Assembly (NCBI GenBank): GCA_029265815.1
Contig: JAJUGU010000001.1
Coordinates: 310,001-374,000 of the forward strand
DNA length: 64,000 nucleotides
Origin: Anaerolineaceae bacterium
GTDB taxonomy: Bacteria; Chloroflexota; Anaerolineae; Anaerolineales; Anaerolineaceae
Direction of reading: 5' to 3'
Part shown: in pieces, positions 17,724 to 27,168 of the stretch
Numbering within the stretch: position 1 is the stretch's first letter
Layout of the letters: the number at the start of each line of letters is the position of its first letter
The notes under the pieces: generated by a model
Database searches by the model: none
The model's input: only the letters and a program-made list of their open reading frames with translations
Told to the model about the DNA's origin: nothing
Made by a program: the position numbers and the translations under genes

Positions 17724-18131
17724 ATGCCGCGAGTGATTACAAATTTATGTTTACGTGATGGTAGTTGTGCTGTCGTTTGTCCAGTGGAATGCATTGTTCC
17801 AGGAAAACCAGAGGACCAATGGCCTGGCTATTATATTGATGCGGAAACCTGCATTGATTGCGGTGCGTGTGAAGCAGAATGTCCGTACTCAGCCATCTTC
17901 CCGCACGATGAGGTTCCATCTGCCTACACCGCAAAGGGCGGAGAAAGATTATCCATGCCTGTCGGCACACTAGGGTTTTCTGAGGTATACGATGGAAGCA
18001 ATCACAACGGAGAACCGGTTCATTTAGAAGCTACACGCACTCTTACCACTGGCGAAGTAGTTGACCTGACCCCCGCCATCGACAAGAACGCCGATTTTTT
18101 CAAATCAGGTCCTGGTTATAAAGCTCAATAA
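17724..18131 (+). CDS. Ferredoxin with two Fe-S cluster motifs
   Basis: A 135-residue FdxA-like ferredoxin. The first set of cysteines (C9, C15, C19, C23) and the second, CIDCGACEAECP (C43, C46, C49, C53), can bind two clusters. The C-terminal ~70 residues have no cysteine and extend the normal core; they may dock to a partner. RBS CGGAGG precedes the ATG. It is co-transcribed with superoxide dismutase and closed by a strong terminator, so it may feed electrons to an oxygen-defence enzyme; the partner is not visible here. Confidence 0.9.
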   Translation: MPRVITNLCLRDGSCAVVCPVECIVPGKPEDQWPGYYIDAETCIDCGACEAECPYSAIFPHDEVPSAYTAKGGERLSMPVGTLGFSEVYDGSNHNGEPVHLEATRTLTTGEVVDLTPAIDKNADFFKSGPGYKAQ

Positions 18132-18151
18132 GATTGTTGATACGTATTAAG

Positions 18152-18188
18152 AGAGGTTCTGGATCGTGACCAGAACCTCTTTTTTTTA
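18152..18188 (+). terminator. Strong Rho-independent terminator after the ferredoxin gene
   Basis: An 11-bp perfect stem (18152-18162 with 18170-18180, 7-nt loop) is followed by a run of about seven to eight T. It separates the sod-ferredoxin unit from the convergent mltG operon. Confidence 0.92.
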
Positions 18189-19313
18189 TTCACATGCTTT
18201 AGAAAGATGTTCGTCAAAGGTTCGAGAAAAATCATGTAAACCTGACCCGTCACATTTAGCGCGAAAATAGTAATAATCCGTCTGTTCGGGGTATGCCACT
18301 GCAAGGATTGAAGGTAAATCAGGATTCGAAATAGGCGTCGGGGGAAGACCAGTAATTTGATAGGTGTTATAAGCAGAATTGATACCAAGGTCATTGACCG
18401 ACAAAGGTGTTTTCCACCATCCACCCCAGATTTCTGAATAACCCAGGGAATATTGAACCGTGGGATCCGTTTCAAGCCTCATCCCATTAGCCAGCCGGTT
18501 ATAAAATACTGAGGCAATCTTAGCTCGTTCTTCATCCGCAAAGGTCTCTCGCTGTATGATGGAAGCCAGCGTAATCCCTTCGTAAAGCGTTAACCCTTGT
18601 GCTTCGATTGCAGCACGAACATCGCTAGAAACACTCCCTTCAAAACGTTTAACAAACAATAATATTAGATCTTCAGCTGAAATCTTTCGATTAATTTCAT
18701 AAATACCCGGGAAAAGAAATCCATCAGCCGATGGAAAATCCTTCACAAATGTGGAAGTGATCAATAATGAAGGAGTATGTACCAGGCGTAGAAAATCTTC
18801 AGGGTTTACTTCGATACCTGAAGATGGAAGTGAAGCAGCAATTTCTTCTGCGCGCCAGCCTGGGTATATGTAGAAAGGTACTGTTGCAGTATAAGTTGAC
18901 TGGATCGCTTTAGCGATCTCAATTCCGGTCATAGATGGTGAGAGAATGAACTTTCCTGCTTTGATCGTAGAATCCAATCCCTTGTAAATCAAGTAAGCTC
19001 TAAAATCCTTACTATCAGCAATCAAACCAGCTGCTTCCAAACGTTCCGCGATACTATTGACGGTTTCTTCTGGCTTGATCTCAAATTCAACTTCTCCTGA
19101 AGTAATAGATACGGGAAATACTAAATCAGCGCGACCAATTAATACCTGCAGACTATAATTCCAGCGGGTTATTGAATTCAATGAATACCCCGGACTATCA
19201 AAAAAATAGCCTGCGAGAAGTGGAACCCCAAACCATAATATCGCCATACCAATCAGAAATAGTAATAATAAGAGGAAGAATATTCCTACATTGTGAGTCG
19301 ATTTCCTGCTCAT
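18186..19313 (-). CDS. mltG: Endolytic murein transglycosylase MltG
   Basis: Cleaves nascent peptidoglycan strands and is thought to set glycan length. The 375-residue protein has one N-terminal transmembrane helix (about 11-33), a LysM-like region, and the YceG domain with the catalytic Glu in LASIIQRET and the ETDPTVQYSLG and LPPTPISNP motifs. I start at the ATG at 19313, 5 nt after AGGAG and overlapping the ruvX stop by one base (TGATG). Third gene of an operon with the membrane protein at 19738-21237 and ruvX. Confidence 0.93.
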   Translation of the reverse strand: MSRKSTHNVGIFFLLLLLFLIGMAILWFGVPLLAGYFFDSPGYSLNSITRWNYSLQVLIGRADLVFPVSITSGEVEFEIKPEETVNSIAERLEAAGLIADSKDFRAYLIYKGLDSTIKAGKFILSPSMTGIEIAKAIQSTYTATVPFYIYPGWRAEEIAASLPSSGIEVNPEDFLRLVHTPSLLITSTFVKDFPSADGFLFPGIYEINRKISAEDLILLFVKRFEGSVSSDVRAAIEAQGLTLYEGITLASIIQRETFADEERAKIASVFYNRLANGMRLETDPTVQYSLGYSEIWGGWWKTPLSVNDLGINSAYNTYQITGLPPTPISNPDLPSILAVAYPEQTDYYYFRAKCDGSGLHDFSRTFDEHLSKACE

Positions 19314-19741
19314 CAAAGCTCCTGCTCAAATTTTCTATCGAGATATGACTGCAAAAACATGGCTGCAGCCCGGTCATCCATATGCCCCAACCTGTCCTTC
19401 TTTTTTACGCCTAACTCGATCCGTACCTGTCTTGCATCCCTGGTACTGTTGCTTTCATCCCACAGTTCCACAGGGATCGAACCTATTGACCTAAGCGTCT
19501 CTACAATTTTTTTGGCATGCCTTGTCTGACGCGTCTCTTCGTCTTCTAGACCAGGTACCTGTCCCACGATGATCAAGACAGCATCATTGTCTATTGCTAT
19601 CTTTAAAATCTGCCGGCAGTCTTCTAGCAACTTTACATGGTTGACCACAGTCAATGGCGCTGCAATCATTGCAGACGGATCGCTAATGGCGATGCCGATT
19701 CGCTTCTCACCAGGATCCACTGCAAGTATTCGTCCTTTCAT
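19313..19741 (-). CDS. ruvX: Putative pre-16S rRNA nuclease RuvX/YqgF
   Basis: A 142-residue RNase H-fold protein. The first strand AVDPGEKRIGIAISD carries the catalytic Asp, VGQVPGLEDEE the second acidic region and HMDDRAAAMFLQSYL the C-terminal Asp pair. In E. coli YqgF matures the 5' end of 16S rRNA. It overlaps the upstream gene by ATGA and the downstream mltG by one base; the yqgF-mltG adjacency is common in bacteria. Confidence 0.93.
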   Translation of the reverse strand: MKGRILAVDPGEKRIGIAISDPSAMIAAPLTVVNHVKLLEDCRQILKIAIDNDAVLIIVGQVPGLEDEETRQTRHAKKIVETLRSIGSIPVELWDESNSTRDARQVRIELGVKKKDRLGHMDDRAAAMFLQSYLDRKFEQEL

Positions 19742-21237
19742 TGACTGATGACCTCCTCGATATGGATCTGGTTTGGCAATAATGGAAGCCTTGGCCAGAA
19801 TTTGGGTCTTAGATTAATAACTGCTGACTTGGTGTAGGGAATTTCTGCATTTAGAATTGCAAGTGCTTCAGGTATTGTCTTGCCTTTGATCAATGATTGG
19901 ATCCGGTCACCCCCCCAATCTTTAACCACCAATCGTGTTCCGTTAACTTGCCAGACAGCCGTTTCATCATTCAATGAATGAACAAACTTGATCGTCTCGG
20001 TAGAGACATTGCCTACACTATGAAATCCTTTCTGAAGATTGGAGTTGAGGATCATCGTCATCAAATTCTCAACATCCCTCGGATCATAAAAGAGCGCATG
20101 AAATTGGACTTTCATTTCTAAGGTGAGAGAATCTGACGGTTCTCCCACCGGATTTATTCTGGTTTCTGAAAGTATTTCAGCTACACTCAGAGTTTCACGG
20201 ATGACTTTTTTATTTTCACTTTCTAGCTGCTCTAGATTTTTCAAAGCCGAATTGGATAATTCCTTCAAACTATCATTCTGAAGCTTCAGATAATCTTCTT
20301 CGGTCGGAGCAGGTAGAATTGAAGAACTCCCATCTGTAAATTTATCGGCAGCGATCGCCTCCACCATCGACCCATAAATACCTTCCACAAGTGCTGCAGT
20401 CCCAGCCTCGATATTTCCTTCCTCACCTGGCGAGAGTGCCTCTGCTGCCACAATAATGCCTGTGGCGCCAGCACTTAGGCTGCTTTCAGCTAGTGAGACA
20501 AATCGAATTGGTGTTTCGTTGTTCACGGAGAAGACAGTACCAATTGGGAGGACAAAGTTGTTTTGTGACAGATTGTTAACTAAAAATTCTCCTCTTGCGG
20601 GGGTTCTCCCAATGGTAGATATTCCACTGCTTGGAGCAGTCTTTTCGAGTGTTAACGTAAAAGATTGTATTGAAGCTGGAATTACCCCTGCAATATTGAT
20701 GGATTCCGCCTTAGCCGATGCTGAAATATCTAGTGTGATGCTTTGTTCCTCAGCAATTGGATAAACAGTTATTTGAGCAGATGGAAGTATGAATACTGCT
20801 AATGAAATTAATGCCGCCAAGGCTAATAAAAAAAATATAATTCGCAGAAATGGGTTGAGTTCGTGTTTGTGTAGATCTTCTGCGATCAGATCACGCCCTT
20901 CCAGTACGGCTTCAATGCCTTTTATAGATTTCTTCACCTCAATTTTCGATGGAGAAACTTGCCAGTTTCCTCTTTGAGCCAGTGGAATCGATTGAAAAAC
21001 TAGAATCCCGACTTCCTCCGCATTATCAGCAAGTATGCGTTCACGTGTCACTAAAGCAATCTGAGCACCTTTGGCCGTTGCAGCTCGCTGGATCAGCCGT
21101 AATCCAAGCACATCAGGGATCTGTTTTATCTTCTTTGGAAAAACGAGTATGATGCGTTGAGACGTACACCATTCGATCTTTTCCCGGATCGAAACCAAAT
21201 CATCGTGCGTCTCAATTTGAATTATCGTGGTTTTCAT
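19738..21237 (-). CDS. Single-pass membrane protein with baseplate-J-like extracellular region
   Basis: A 499-residue protein of unknown function in three parts. Residues 1-126 are soluble, with an alternating alpha/beta look (IILVFPKKIKQI, LRLIQRAATAKGAQIALVTRE); similar N-termini recur, as I recall, in membrane proteins of candidate phyla and Chloroflexota. Residues ~131-152 form one transmembrane helix. The exterior ~340 residues include a segment resembling the gp47/baseplate J fold (IGTVFSVNNETPIRFVSL, then GATGIIVAAEALSPGEEGNIEAG). No other phage genes are nearby. It leads the operon with ruvX and mltG, so a cell-envelope role is plausible. A TATAAT 7 nt before the ATG suggests a leaderless mRNA. 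Confidence 0.75.
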   Translation of the reverse strand: MKTTIIQIETHDDLVSIREKIEWCTSQRIILVFPKKIKQIPDVLGLRLIQRAATAKGAQIALVTRERILADNAEEVGILVFQSIPLAQRGNWQVSPSKIEVKKSIKGIEAVLEGRDLIAEDLHKHELNPFLRIIFFLLALAALISLAVFILPSAQITVYPIAEEQSITLDISASAKAESINIAGVIPASIQSFTLTLEKTAPSSGISTIGRTPARGEFLVNNLSQNNFVLPIGTVFSVNNETPIRFVSLAESSLSAGATGIIVAAEALSPGEEGNIEAGTAALVEGIYGSMVEAIAADKFTDGSSSILPAPTEEDYLKLQNDSLKELSNSALKNLEQLESENKKVIRETLSVAEILSETRINPVGEPSDSLTLEMKVQFHALFYDPRDVENLMTMILNSNLQKGFHSVGNVSTETIKFVHSLNDETAVWQVNGTRLVVKDWGGDRIQSLIKGKTIPEALAILNAEIPYTKSAVINLRPKFWPRLPLLPNQIHIEEVISQ

Positions 21238-21244
21238 AAAAGAA

Positions 21245-21250
21245 ATTATA
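21245..21250 (-). promoter_or_regulatory. -10 box implying a leaderless mRNA for the ruvX-mltG operon
   Basis: TATAAT on the minus strand ends 7 nt before the ATG at 21237, and no ribosome-binding site fits between them. Confidence 0.5.
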
Positions 21251-21313
21251 CATGAGTGGAAAATGATTCGGCAGTTTGTCTGAGAATTGAATAGAGTGTT
21301 CTTCGACAGAGGC

Positions 21314-21319
21314 TATAAT
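21314..21319 (+). promoter_or_regulatory. Candidate -10 box of the lipoprotein and DNA-processing operon
   Basis: TATAAT 24 nt before the ATG at 21344, followed by a good GAGAGG ribosome-binding site. No clear -35 at 16-18 nt. Confidence 0.5.
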
Positions 21320-21343
21320 TAAGCTTGAATAAGAGAGGAAAAA

Positions 21344-22186
21344 ATGAGAAAACAGTTCTTTGTATTACTCATAACAAGTATATTGCTTACTTCGTGCAAT
21401 TTTCCATTAGCCCAATCTACTCCTGATCCTGCATTGGTGGCAACCGGTGTTGCGGCAACTCTCACAGCCTCTTTTCCCAATATTTCCGAGACTCCTCAAT
21501 ACCTTTCCACCACTTCCTTGCCAACTATTGCTTTGAATACCCTTGAACCTTCTGCGACTCCGACGATCACTCCAACTGCCACAACTCCACCTGACGATCC
21601 AAAAACGACCCTCGGCACTCCAGGATTCACAGACACTTTTACCAGTGGATCTGCGTTTGGGTTAGCTACTGAACCATACCAGGATGATGCTGTGATCATA
21701 GAAGTAAAGAACGGAGCCATGCAGTTCACAAGTTTTAAGATAAATGCCGGAAAGCGCTGGCGTTTGACATCCAGAAATCCCCAAAACCTTTATCTTGAAG
21801 GCACTTTTAGAACCACCTCATGCGCTGGTGATGATCAATATGGCCTTGTTTTCCGTGCACCCACTTATAGTGACGGGATTGGTTATTATTTCGGTGTAAC
21901 CTGTGACGGAAAATATTACTTACAGCGTATGAGCGCAACTGATACGATTACGCTCGTGAATTTAACCACAGATTCAAATATATTATCTGGAAGTGGTCAG
22001 GTGAACAGACTTGGTGTGTGGGCTCAAAACCAGACTATCAAACTATATGCCAATGGATCTTTGATCAAAGAGATTACAGATGATGGCCTGGTCAATCAAG
22101 GATATATTGGAGCTTTCACTGCAGCCTATGATGATCCTGGCTTAACCATACAGTTAGAAGAAATCTCACTTTGGCCACTACCATAA
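21344..22186 (+). CDS. Lipoprotein with Thr/Pro-rich linker and concanavalin-like domain
   Basis: A 280-residue exported protein. The signal peptide ends in the lipobox LLTSC, so Cys18 would be lipidated. Residues ~25-90 are rich in Thr, Pro, Ala and Ser (a flexible linker). The C-terminal ~190 residues read like a LamG/DUF1080-type beta-sandwich (YGLVFRAPTYSDGIGYYFGV, RLGVWAQNQTIKLYANG, GYIGAFTAAYDDPG), a fold often involved in carbohydrate binding. No catalytic motif is visible. Located 17 bp before the exonuclease gene, it may share a transcript with it without functional relation. Confidence 0.8.
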   Translation: MRKQFFVLLITSILLTSCNFPLAQSTPDPALVATGVAATLTASFPNISETPQYLSTTSLPTIALNTLEPSATPTITPTATTPPDDPKTTLGTPGFTDTFTSGSAFGLATEPYQDDAVIIEVKNGAMQFTSFKINAGKRWRLTSRNPQNLYLEGTFRTTSCAGDDQYGLVFRAPTYSDGIGYYFGVTCDGKYYLQRMSATDTITLVNLTTDSNILSGSGQVNRLGVWAQNQTIKLYANGSLIKEITDDGLVNQGYIGAFTAAYDDPGLTIQLEEISLWPLP

Positions 22187-22203
22187 CCAGCAGGCAGTAA
22201 ACA

Positions 22204-22782
22204 ATGACTTCCTATAATTCCAATCACCGCGACCAGGTTAGGAGGCTAGTTCAAAATAAACTGGAACAAAGACCGGTTTATATTGATACAGAAACAACCG
22301 GTCTTAATCGCTCAGATGAAATCGTTGAAATCTCGATCGTTGATTTTGACGGTTCGCTTTTATTCACAACACTGATTAAACCAAGTCAAGCAATTCCAAT
22401 GGAGGCAGAAAAGATTCATAGAATAACCAATGAAATGGTCAGTTCAGCTCAGCCCTGGCCAATCATTTGGCCACAAATCCGCAGTCATCTCTACGGCCGA
22501 GTGATTGCTGCTTATAACGCACCCTTTGATCGGCGTATGATGGAACAATCTCATGCCAGATATCGGCTGCCGTGGCGCGAAAAACTTGAATTCTTAGATG
22601 TGTTATCACTCTATTCAGAATACCGTGGAGTGTGGGATCAGAATCGCAATTCTTACCGATATTTTAAATTAGAAGAAGCAGGCAAGTTTTTTAACATCTC
22701 TATCCCTAATGCTCATCAGTCGACTGCAGATGCTTTATTAACACGGGCAGTTTTACACTCCATCGCCGGGATACCCTATTGA
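22204..22782 (+). CDS. DnaQ-type 3'-5' exonuclease (DEDDh)
   Basis: A 192-residue stand-alone exonuclease. ExoI is IDTETTG (catalytic Asp and Glu), ExoII AYNAPFD with the second Asp, and ExoIII HQSTADALLT with the His and last Asp of the DEDDh set. It resembles the epsilon proofreading fold, but there is no polymerase domain. The downstream gene starts at a TTG that overlaps this stop codon, so it is translationally coupled to an AddB-like protein, a helicase, a nuclease and RecJ. A role in end processing rather than replication proofreading is my inference. Confidence 0.88.
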   Translation: MTSYNSNHRDQVRRLVQNKLEQRPVYIDTETTGLNRSDEIVEISIVDFDGSLLFTTLIKPSQAIPMEAEKIHRITNEMVSSAQPWPIIWPQIRSHLYGRVIAAYNAPFDRRMMEQSHARYRLPWREKLEFLDVLSLYSEYRGVWDQNRNSYRYFKLEEAGKFFNISIPNAHQSTADALLTRAVLHSIAGIPY

Positions 22783-24935
22783 ACGCAAAATACACATACT
22801 CATCTGAAAAATTTGATCTAACTACAGAACAAGATTCTGTAATAAATTCATCATTAAATGCCTGTATGTTGTTATCTGGCGAAGCCGGAACCGGCAAATC
22901 AACCGCTGGAGCTTTTCGACTCAGATGCCTGATTGAACAAGGAGTCCCGGGTGATTCTATTTTAATCCTTGTGCCCCAGCGCAGCCTGGCAGCGCCATAT
23001 TTTACTCAGATCCAATCCCATGATTTTCCATCCAGTAGCATGCCATCAATCCTGACATTCGGTGGGCTTGCCCAACGAATGATTTCTCTATTCTGGCCGA
23101 TCATTGCCAAAAATGCGGGGTTTTCTTTTCCAAACAAACCCTGTAGATTTCTCACATTAGAAACTGCTCAATACTACCTTGCCACAATTTTTGATCCACT
23201 GCTTCAACAAGGTTACTTCGATAGTTTAACGATCGACCCCAACCGCCTTTACAGCCAAATCATCGATAATCTTAATAAATCAGCTGTGGTTGGTTTTCCG
23301 CCGTCAGAAATCAGTCGCCGTCTTACACAAGCTTGGGCAGGCAAACCGTCGCAAACAGTCATCTACCAGCAGGGACAGGAATGCGCTCTCCTGTTTCGAG
23401 ATTATTGTCTAAAAAATAACTTGCTCGACTTTTCATTGCAGTTGTCTGTATTCGTAGACAATCTCTGGCCTTCACTAGTTTGTAAAGAATACCTCCAGCA
23501 GACATATCGCCACTTGATCTATGACAATATTGAAGAAGATATTCCGGTTGCCCATGATGTAATTGAGGAATGGCTACCGAAATTTGATTCAGCGCTTCTG
23601 ATTCAGGATACTGGCGGAGGTTATCGGTCCTTTTTAGGAGCTGATCCACAAAGCAGCCAACGGTTCTTTAATTTATGCTCTAACAAACTAATTTTTTCAA
23701 ATTCGCAGGTAAAAACATCAGAATTAGATACCCTTGAAAGTGCCCTGGGTGAGAGTCTGCTAGAACACAAACTAATCAATCAATATTACTCTCGTAATTC
23801 TGTGCTTCCTTTTTCGGTACTATCCTTTCGTTTCTATCCAGAAGTTCTGGATTGGGTCGTTAGAGAGATCCAGGAGTTAATCGATAAGGAACTTGCCGAA
23901 CCTTTTGAAATCGCAGTTCTAACGCCATTTCTTAGTGATGCTTTACGATTTTCATTTTCAGCACGGTTTTCTGAAGCTGACATCCCATTTTCTACTTATC
24001 GCCCTTCACGCAGCTTGAGTGACGAACCAGCTGTTCAAACCATCCTTACTCTTGCCAAGTTAGCAAACCCCGGTTGGGGATTAAAACCAACACAGCAAGA
24101 GGTACGCAGCGCATTTTTAGGATCAATTGCCAATTGCGATCTGATTCGCGCAGATCTTTTATCAAGAATGCTATACCGTCCATCTGACGATCCGGCAAAA
24201 CCATTAAAATCCTTCGATAATGTTAATCACGAAATGCAGTCAAGAATTACCTTTACAATTGGTGAAAAATTTGAGTCATTACGAGTCTGGCTCTTTGAAA
24301 ATTCAATCAAAAACACTGAGTTTTTCGATCATTGGATCAGCCGCTTGTTTGGAGAAATACTTTCGCAACCTGGTTTTGCCCTGCATAATGACTTCGATTC
24401 TGCAAATGCTGTCTCTCGTCTGATTGAATCACACCGGAAATTTCGACAGGTATTGCAACCCACTGATGGTCTTCAGATCACCGGATCAGCGCAAGAATAT
24501 ATCCGTGTTCTTGAGCAGGGCATCTTAGCAGCCCAATCACTCACTACATGGAATGAGCAAACCAATACCAACGCAGTCTTTCTCTCACCCGCCTTTTCAT
24601 TTTTAATGACAAATCGTCCGGTTAAATATCAATTCTGGATTGATATTGGCTCACAGGGTTGGTGGAGTCGTTTAGACCAACCCTTAACTCAACCTTTTGT
24701 ACTCAATCGCAATTGGCCAGATGGAAAAATATGGACAGACTTCGACGAAGTTTACAATAACCAGCATACACTCGCGCGTATCACTGCAGGACTCATCAGA
24801 CGTTGTAGGTCGCACATTTTCATGTGTACTCTCGGCTATAACGAACAAGGCATGGAAGAACGGGGAGCCTTACTCATGGCCATGCAGAACATCTTGAGGC
24901 AAGTCAATTTCGTCAGAGAGGTTCCGCATGTTTAA
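22779..24935 (+). CDS. SF1 helicase-like protein with altered motif II (AddB/RecC-like)
   Basis: A 718-residue protein with an intact Walker A (GEAGTGKST, residues ~35-43) and a motif Ia-like LTFGGLAQR, but the expected DExQ of motif II reads YDNIEED. The C-terminal motif VI area retains only ITAGLIRRCRSHIFMC. It lacks a PD-(D/E)XK nuclease domain. This matches the architecture of AddB-type pseudo-helicases that read the DNA strand and Chi-like sites, minus their nuclease. Start is TTG 22779 in a TTGA overlap; no ATG is better placed. It overlaps the next gene by 8 nt. Orthology to AddB is inference from motifs and context. Confidence 0.72.
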   Translation: MNAKYTYSSEKFDLTTEQDSVINSSLNACMLLSGEAGTGKSTAGAFRLRCLIEQGVPGDSILILVPQRSLAAPYFTQIQSHDFPSSSMPSILTFGGLAQRMISLFWPIIAKNAGFSFPNKPCRFLTLETAQYYLATIFDPLLQQGYFDSLTIDPNRLYSQIIDNLNKSAVVGFPPSEISRRLTQAWAGKPSQTVIYQQGQECALLFRDYCLKNNLLDFSLQLSVFVDNLWPSLVCKEYLQQTYRHLIYDNIEEDIPVAHDVIEEWLPKFDSALLIQDTGGGYRSFLGADPQSSQRFFNLCSNKLIFSNSQVKTSELDTLESALGESLLEHKLINQYYSRNSVLPFSVLSFRFYPEVLDWVVREIQELIDKELAEPFEIAVLTPFLSDALRFSFSARFSEADIPFSTYRPSRSLSDEPAVQTILTLAKLANPGWGLKPTQQEVRSAFLGSIANCDLIRADLLSRMLYRPSDDPAKPLKSFDNVNHEMQSRITFTIGEKFESLRVWLFENSIKNTEFFDHWISRLFGEILSQPGFALHNDFDSANAVSRLIESHRKFRQVLQPTDGLQITGSAQEYIRVLEQGILAAQSLTTWNEQTNTNAVFLSPAFSFLMTNRPVKYQFWIDIGSQGWWSRLDQPLTQPFVLNRNWPDGKIWTDFDEVYNNQHTLARITAGLIRRCRSHIFMCTLGYNEQGMEERGALLMAMQNILRQVNFVREVPHV

Positions 24936-27168
24936 GCCTCGTCTTAATCAAATCGAAATCCTGGAATATGAAAAGGGGAAAATGGGTATTTCCGCCGTTC
25001 CTGGAAGTGGGAAAACCCACACCCTTTCAGCTCTTGCTGCCAATCTCATCCTCCGTGAAAAGATCGGCAATGAGCAAGAAATCTTGATCGTCACGCTGGT
25101 CAATTCAGCCGTCGACAATTTTTCTTCACGAATTGCGGGTTTTATCAGAGAAGCTGGATTACTCGAAAATGTTGGTTATCGTGTGCGTACCCTTCACGGT
25201 CTGGCGCATGATATCGTGCGCGAACGGCCCGATCTGGTAGGAGTATCCAATCAATTTTCAATAATCGATGAAACCGAATCTTTCAGGATGATTGATCAAA
25301 TCTCCACCGAATACAGCCGGGTTCACTCAGAAGTGGAAGATTTTCTGATAAAACCAGATGTAGACCGCAATAAGGCACATCGCTCCAGAAATGGCTGGAA
25401 TTCACTTATCACCTCGCTTAATCAAAGCTTTATCAACCAGGCAAAAGATCTAGATCTTGAACCGGATGAAATCCGTTTAAGGATGAACAAGCACCAACTC
25501 AAAGACATCCTTCTTGAGATGGCAGTTGAGGTCTATGCTCAATACCAGCGCGGGTTGAAATATCGTAACGCTCTTGATTTCGCCGATTTGATCCGCCTGG
25601 CCTATCGCGCATTAATATCCGATCAACAATACCTTGAACGATTAAGATCCCGATGGCCTTATATTCTCGAAGACGAAGCTCAGGATTCTTCACGCACGCA
25701 GGAACAAATTCTTCGCTTACTCACTGGTCCCGATGGAAATTGGGTACGTGTGGGTGATCCTAACCAGGCGATTTACGAAACCTTTACAACTGCAAACCCG
25801 AAGTATTTACGGTCATTCTTGAAAGAACCTGGTGTAACTGCCCGCAGCTTACCTCACTCGGGCCGTTCCAGTCGCTGCATCATCAACCTGGCCAATTCGC
25901 TAGTTATGTGGACACGTGAAAACCATCCAGTACATGAATTACGTTCATCGCTAGATTTGCCATTGATTCTGCCCACACCTCCGGGAGACCCACAGCCCAA
26001 TCCGCCTGATCTTCCGAATGCGATTTATATCAAATACACAAAATCCACAGCAGACGAAGAAATTCGTAATGTGGTCTCTTCGATAAAACGTTTTCTAGAG
26101 AAGGAAGAAAACCAGCAAAAAACCATTGCTGTCCTTTGTCCAATTGGGTTACATGGCGAAAAAGTGGCTCAAGCACTGCAAAATGCCGGGGTCGAAATTG
26201 TGGAAATGCTTAAGAGCACTCAAACCACGCGTACAACTGCCCGGGTTCTGGAAAAGATCCTACTCTACCTTGCTAATCCATCCGATCCGAAAAACTTCGC
26301 TCAAGCCTTTTCAACTTATAAAAATTCACTTGAACATAATGATGAAGAAAAACAATTATTGCAGTCAATAACATCAACTATTCGTAAATGCCGTAATCTG
26401 GAAGATTTATTCTATCCTGCTTTGGGATCTACCTGGCAGACTTGCATTGAAAGCAGCCTTAGAGCAGATCAGATCACAGAATTACTGGGCGATTTCCGTG
26501 AGAAGTGCATCCGCTGGCATCAGGCAACCATCCTGCCTATTGATCAATTAGTCTTGACCATAACCAATGACCTCTTCACGAACCCTGCAGATCTAGCATT
26601 AGGTTATAAGTTAGCACTTTTGTTAGAGTTCAGTGCAGAGCTTCACCCGGAGTATGAACTGGCAGATTTTGCCATGGAACTTTCCGATATTTCAGGGAAT
26701 GCCAGAAAGTTTTCTGGTTTTAGTGATGAAGATACCCGTTTCGACCCTGATATGCATAAGGGAAAGGTATTTGTTTCCACTTTTCATAAGGCCAAAGGGC
26801 TTGAATGGGACCGGGTATATCTGCTTTCAGTCAATAATTATGATTTTCCATCAGCTCAATCTGACGACAAATACATAGGAGAAAAGTGGTTTATTCGAGA
26901 GAATTTTGATCCGCAAGCTGAAGTACTGAGTAAACTCGACTCCCTTTCAAAAAATGATATTTCTCAATTATTGCTTCCGCCAGGAGAAGCAACCCTCAAA
27001 GCCAGGTTGGAATATTCCGCCGAAAGGTTACGTCTGTTATTTGTGGGAATTACCCGCGCCCGCGAATCACTTATGATCTCATGGAACACTGGAAAGGGAG
27101 AAAGCCGCATTGCTTTGCCTCTCGAATCGCTTTACACCATATGGAAAGGCACACATGAAACTGCCTGA
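24928..27168 (+). CDS. SF1A (UvrD/AddA-like) DNA helicase without nuclease domain
   Basis: A 746-residue helicase with all SF1A motifs: motif I VPGSGKTHT, Ia in TLVNSAVDNF, TLHGLAH, motif II EDEAQDSS, motif III VGDPNQAIYETF, IV region SGRSSRCIINLANS, motif V STFHKAKGLEWDRVYLL and motif VI FVGITRARESLMI. It should be an active 3'-5' translocase. Unlike AddA or RecB (over 1100 residues) it ends after motif VI, and the nuclease is encoded separately just downstream (overlap 14 nt). Overlap with the pseudo-helicase gene upstream suggests a stoichiometric complex. Confidence 0.9.
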   Translation: MFKPRLNQIEILEYEKGKMGISAVPGSGKTHTLSALAANLILREKIGNEQEILIVTLVNSAVDNFSSRIAGFIREAGLLENVGYRVRTLHGLAHDIVRERPDLVGVSNQFSIIDETESFRMIDQISTEYSRVHSEVEDFLIKPDVDRNKAHRSRNGWNSLITSLNQSFINQAKDLDLEPDEIRLRMNKHQLKDILLEMAVEVYAQYQRGLKYRNALDFADLIRLAYRALISDQQYLERLRSRWPYILEDEAQDSSRTQEQILRLLTGPDGNWVRVGDPNQAIYETFTTANPKYLRSFLKEPGVTARSLPHSGRSSRCIINLANSLVMWTRENHPVHELRSSLDLPLILPTPPGDPQPNPPDLPNAIYIKYTKSTADEEIRNVVSSIKRFLEKEENQQKTIAVLCPIGLHGEKVAQALQNAGVEIVEMLKSTQTTRTTARVLEKILLYLANPSDPKNFAQAFSTYKNSLEHNDEEKQLLQSITSTIRKCRNLEDLFYPALGSTWQTCIESSLRADQITELLGDFREKCIRWHQATILPIDQLVLTITNDLFTNPADLALGYKLALLLEFSAELHPEYELADFAMELSDISGNARKFSGFSDEDTRFDPDMHKGKVFVSTFHKAKGLEWDRVYLLSVNNYDFPSAQSDDKYIGEKWFIRENFDPQAEVLSKLDSLSKNDISQLLLPPGEATLKARLEYSAERLRLLFVGITRARESLMISWNTGKGESRIALPLESLYTIWKGTHETA

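Noticed and set aside
20300-20700. Phage remnant suggested by the baseplate-J-like segment
   Set aside because: No other phage genes, no integrase or attachment repeats, and the gene is overlapped by ruvX; it looks resident.
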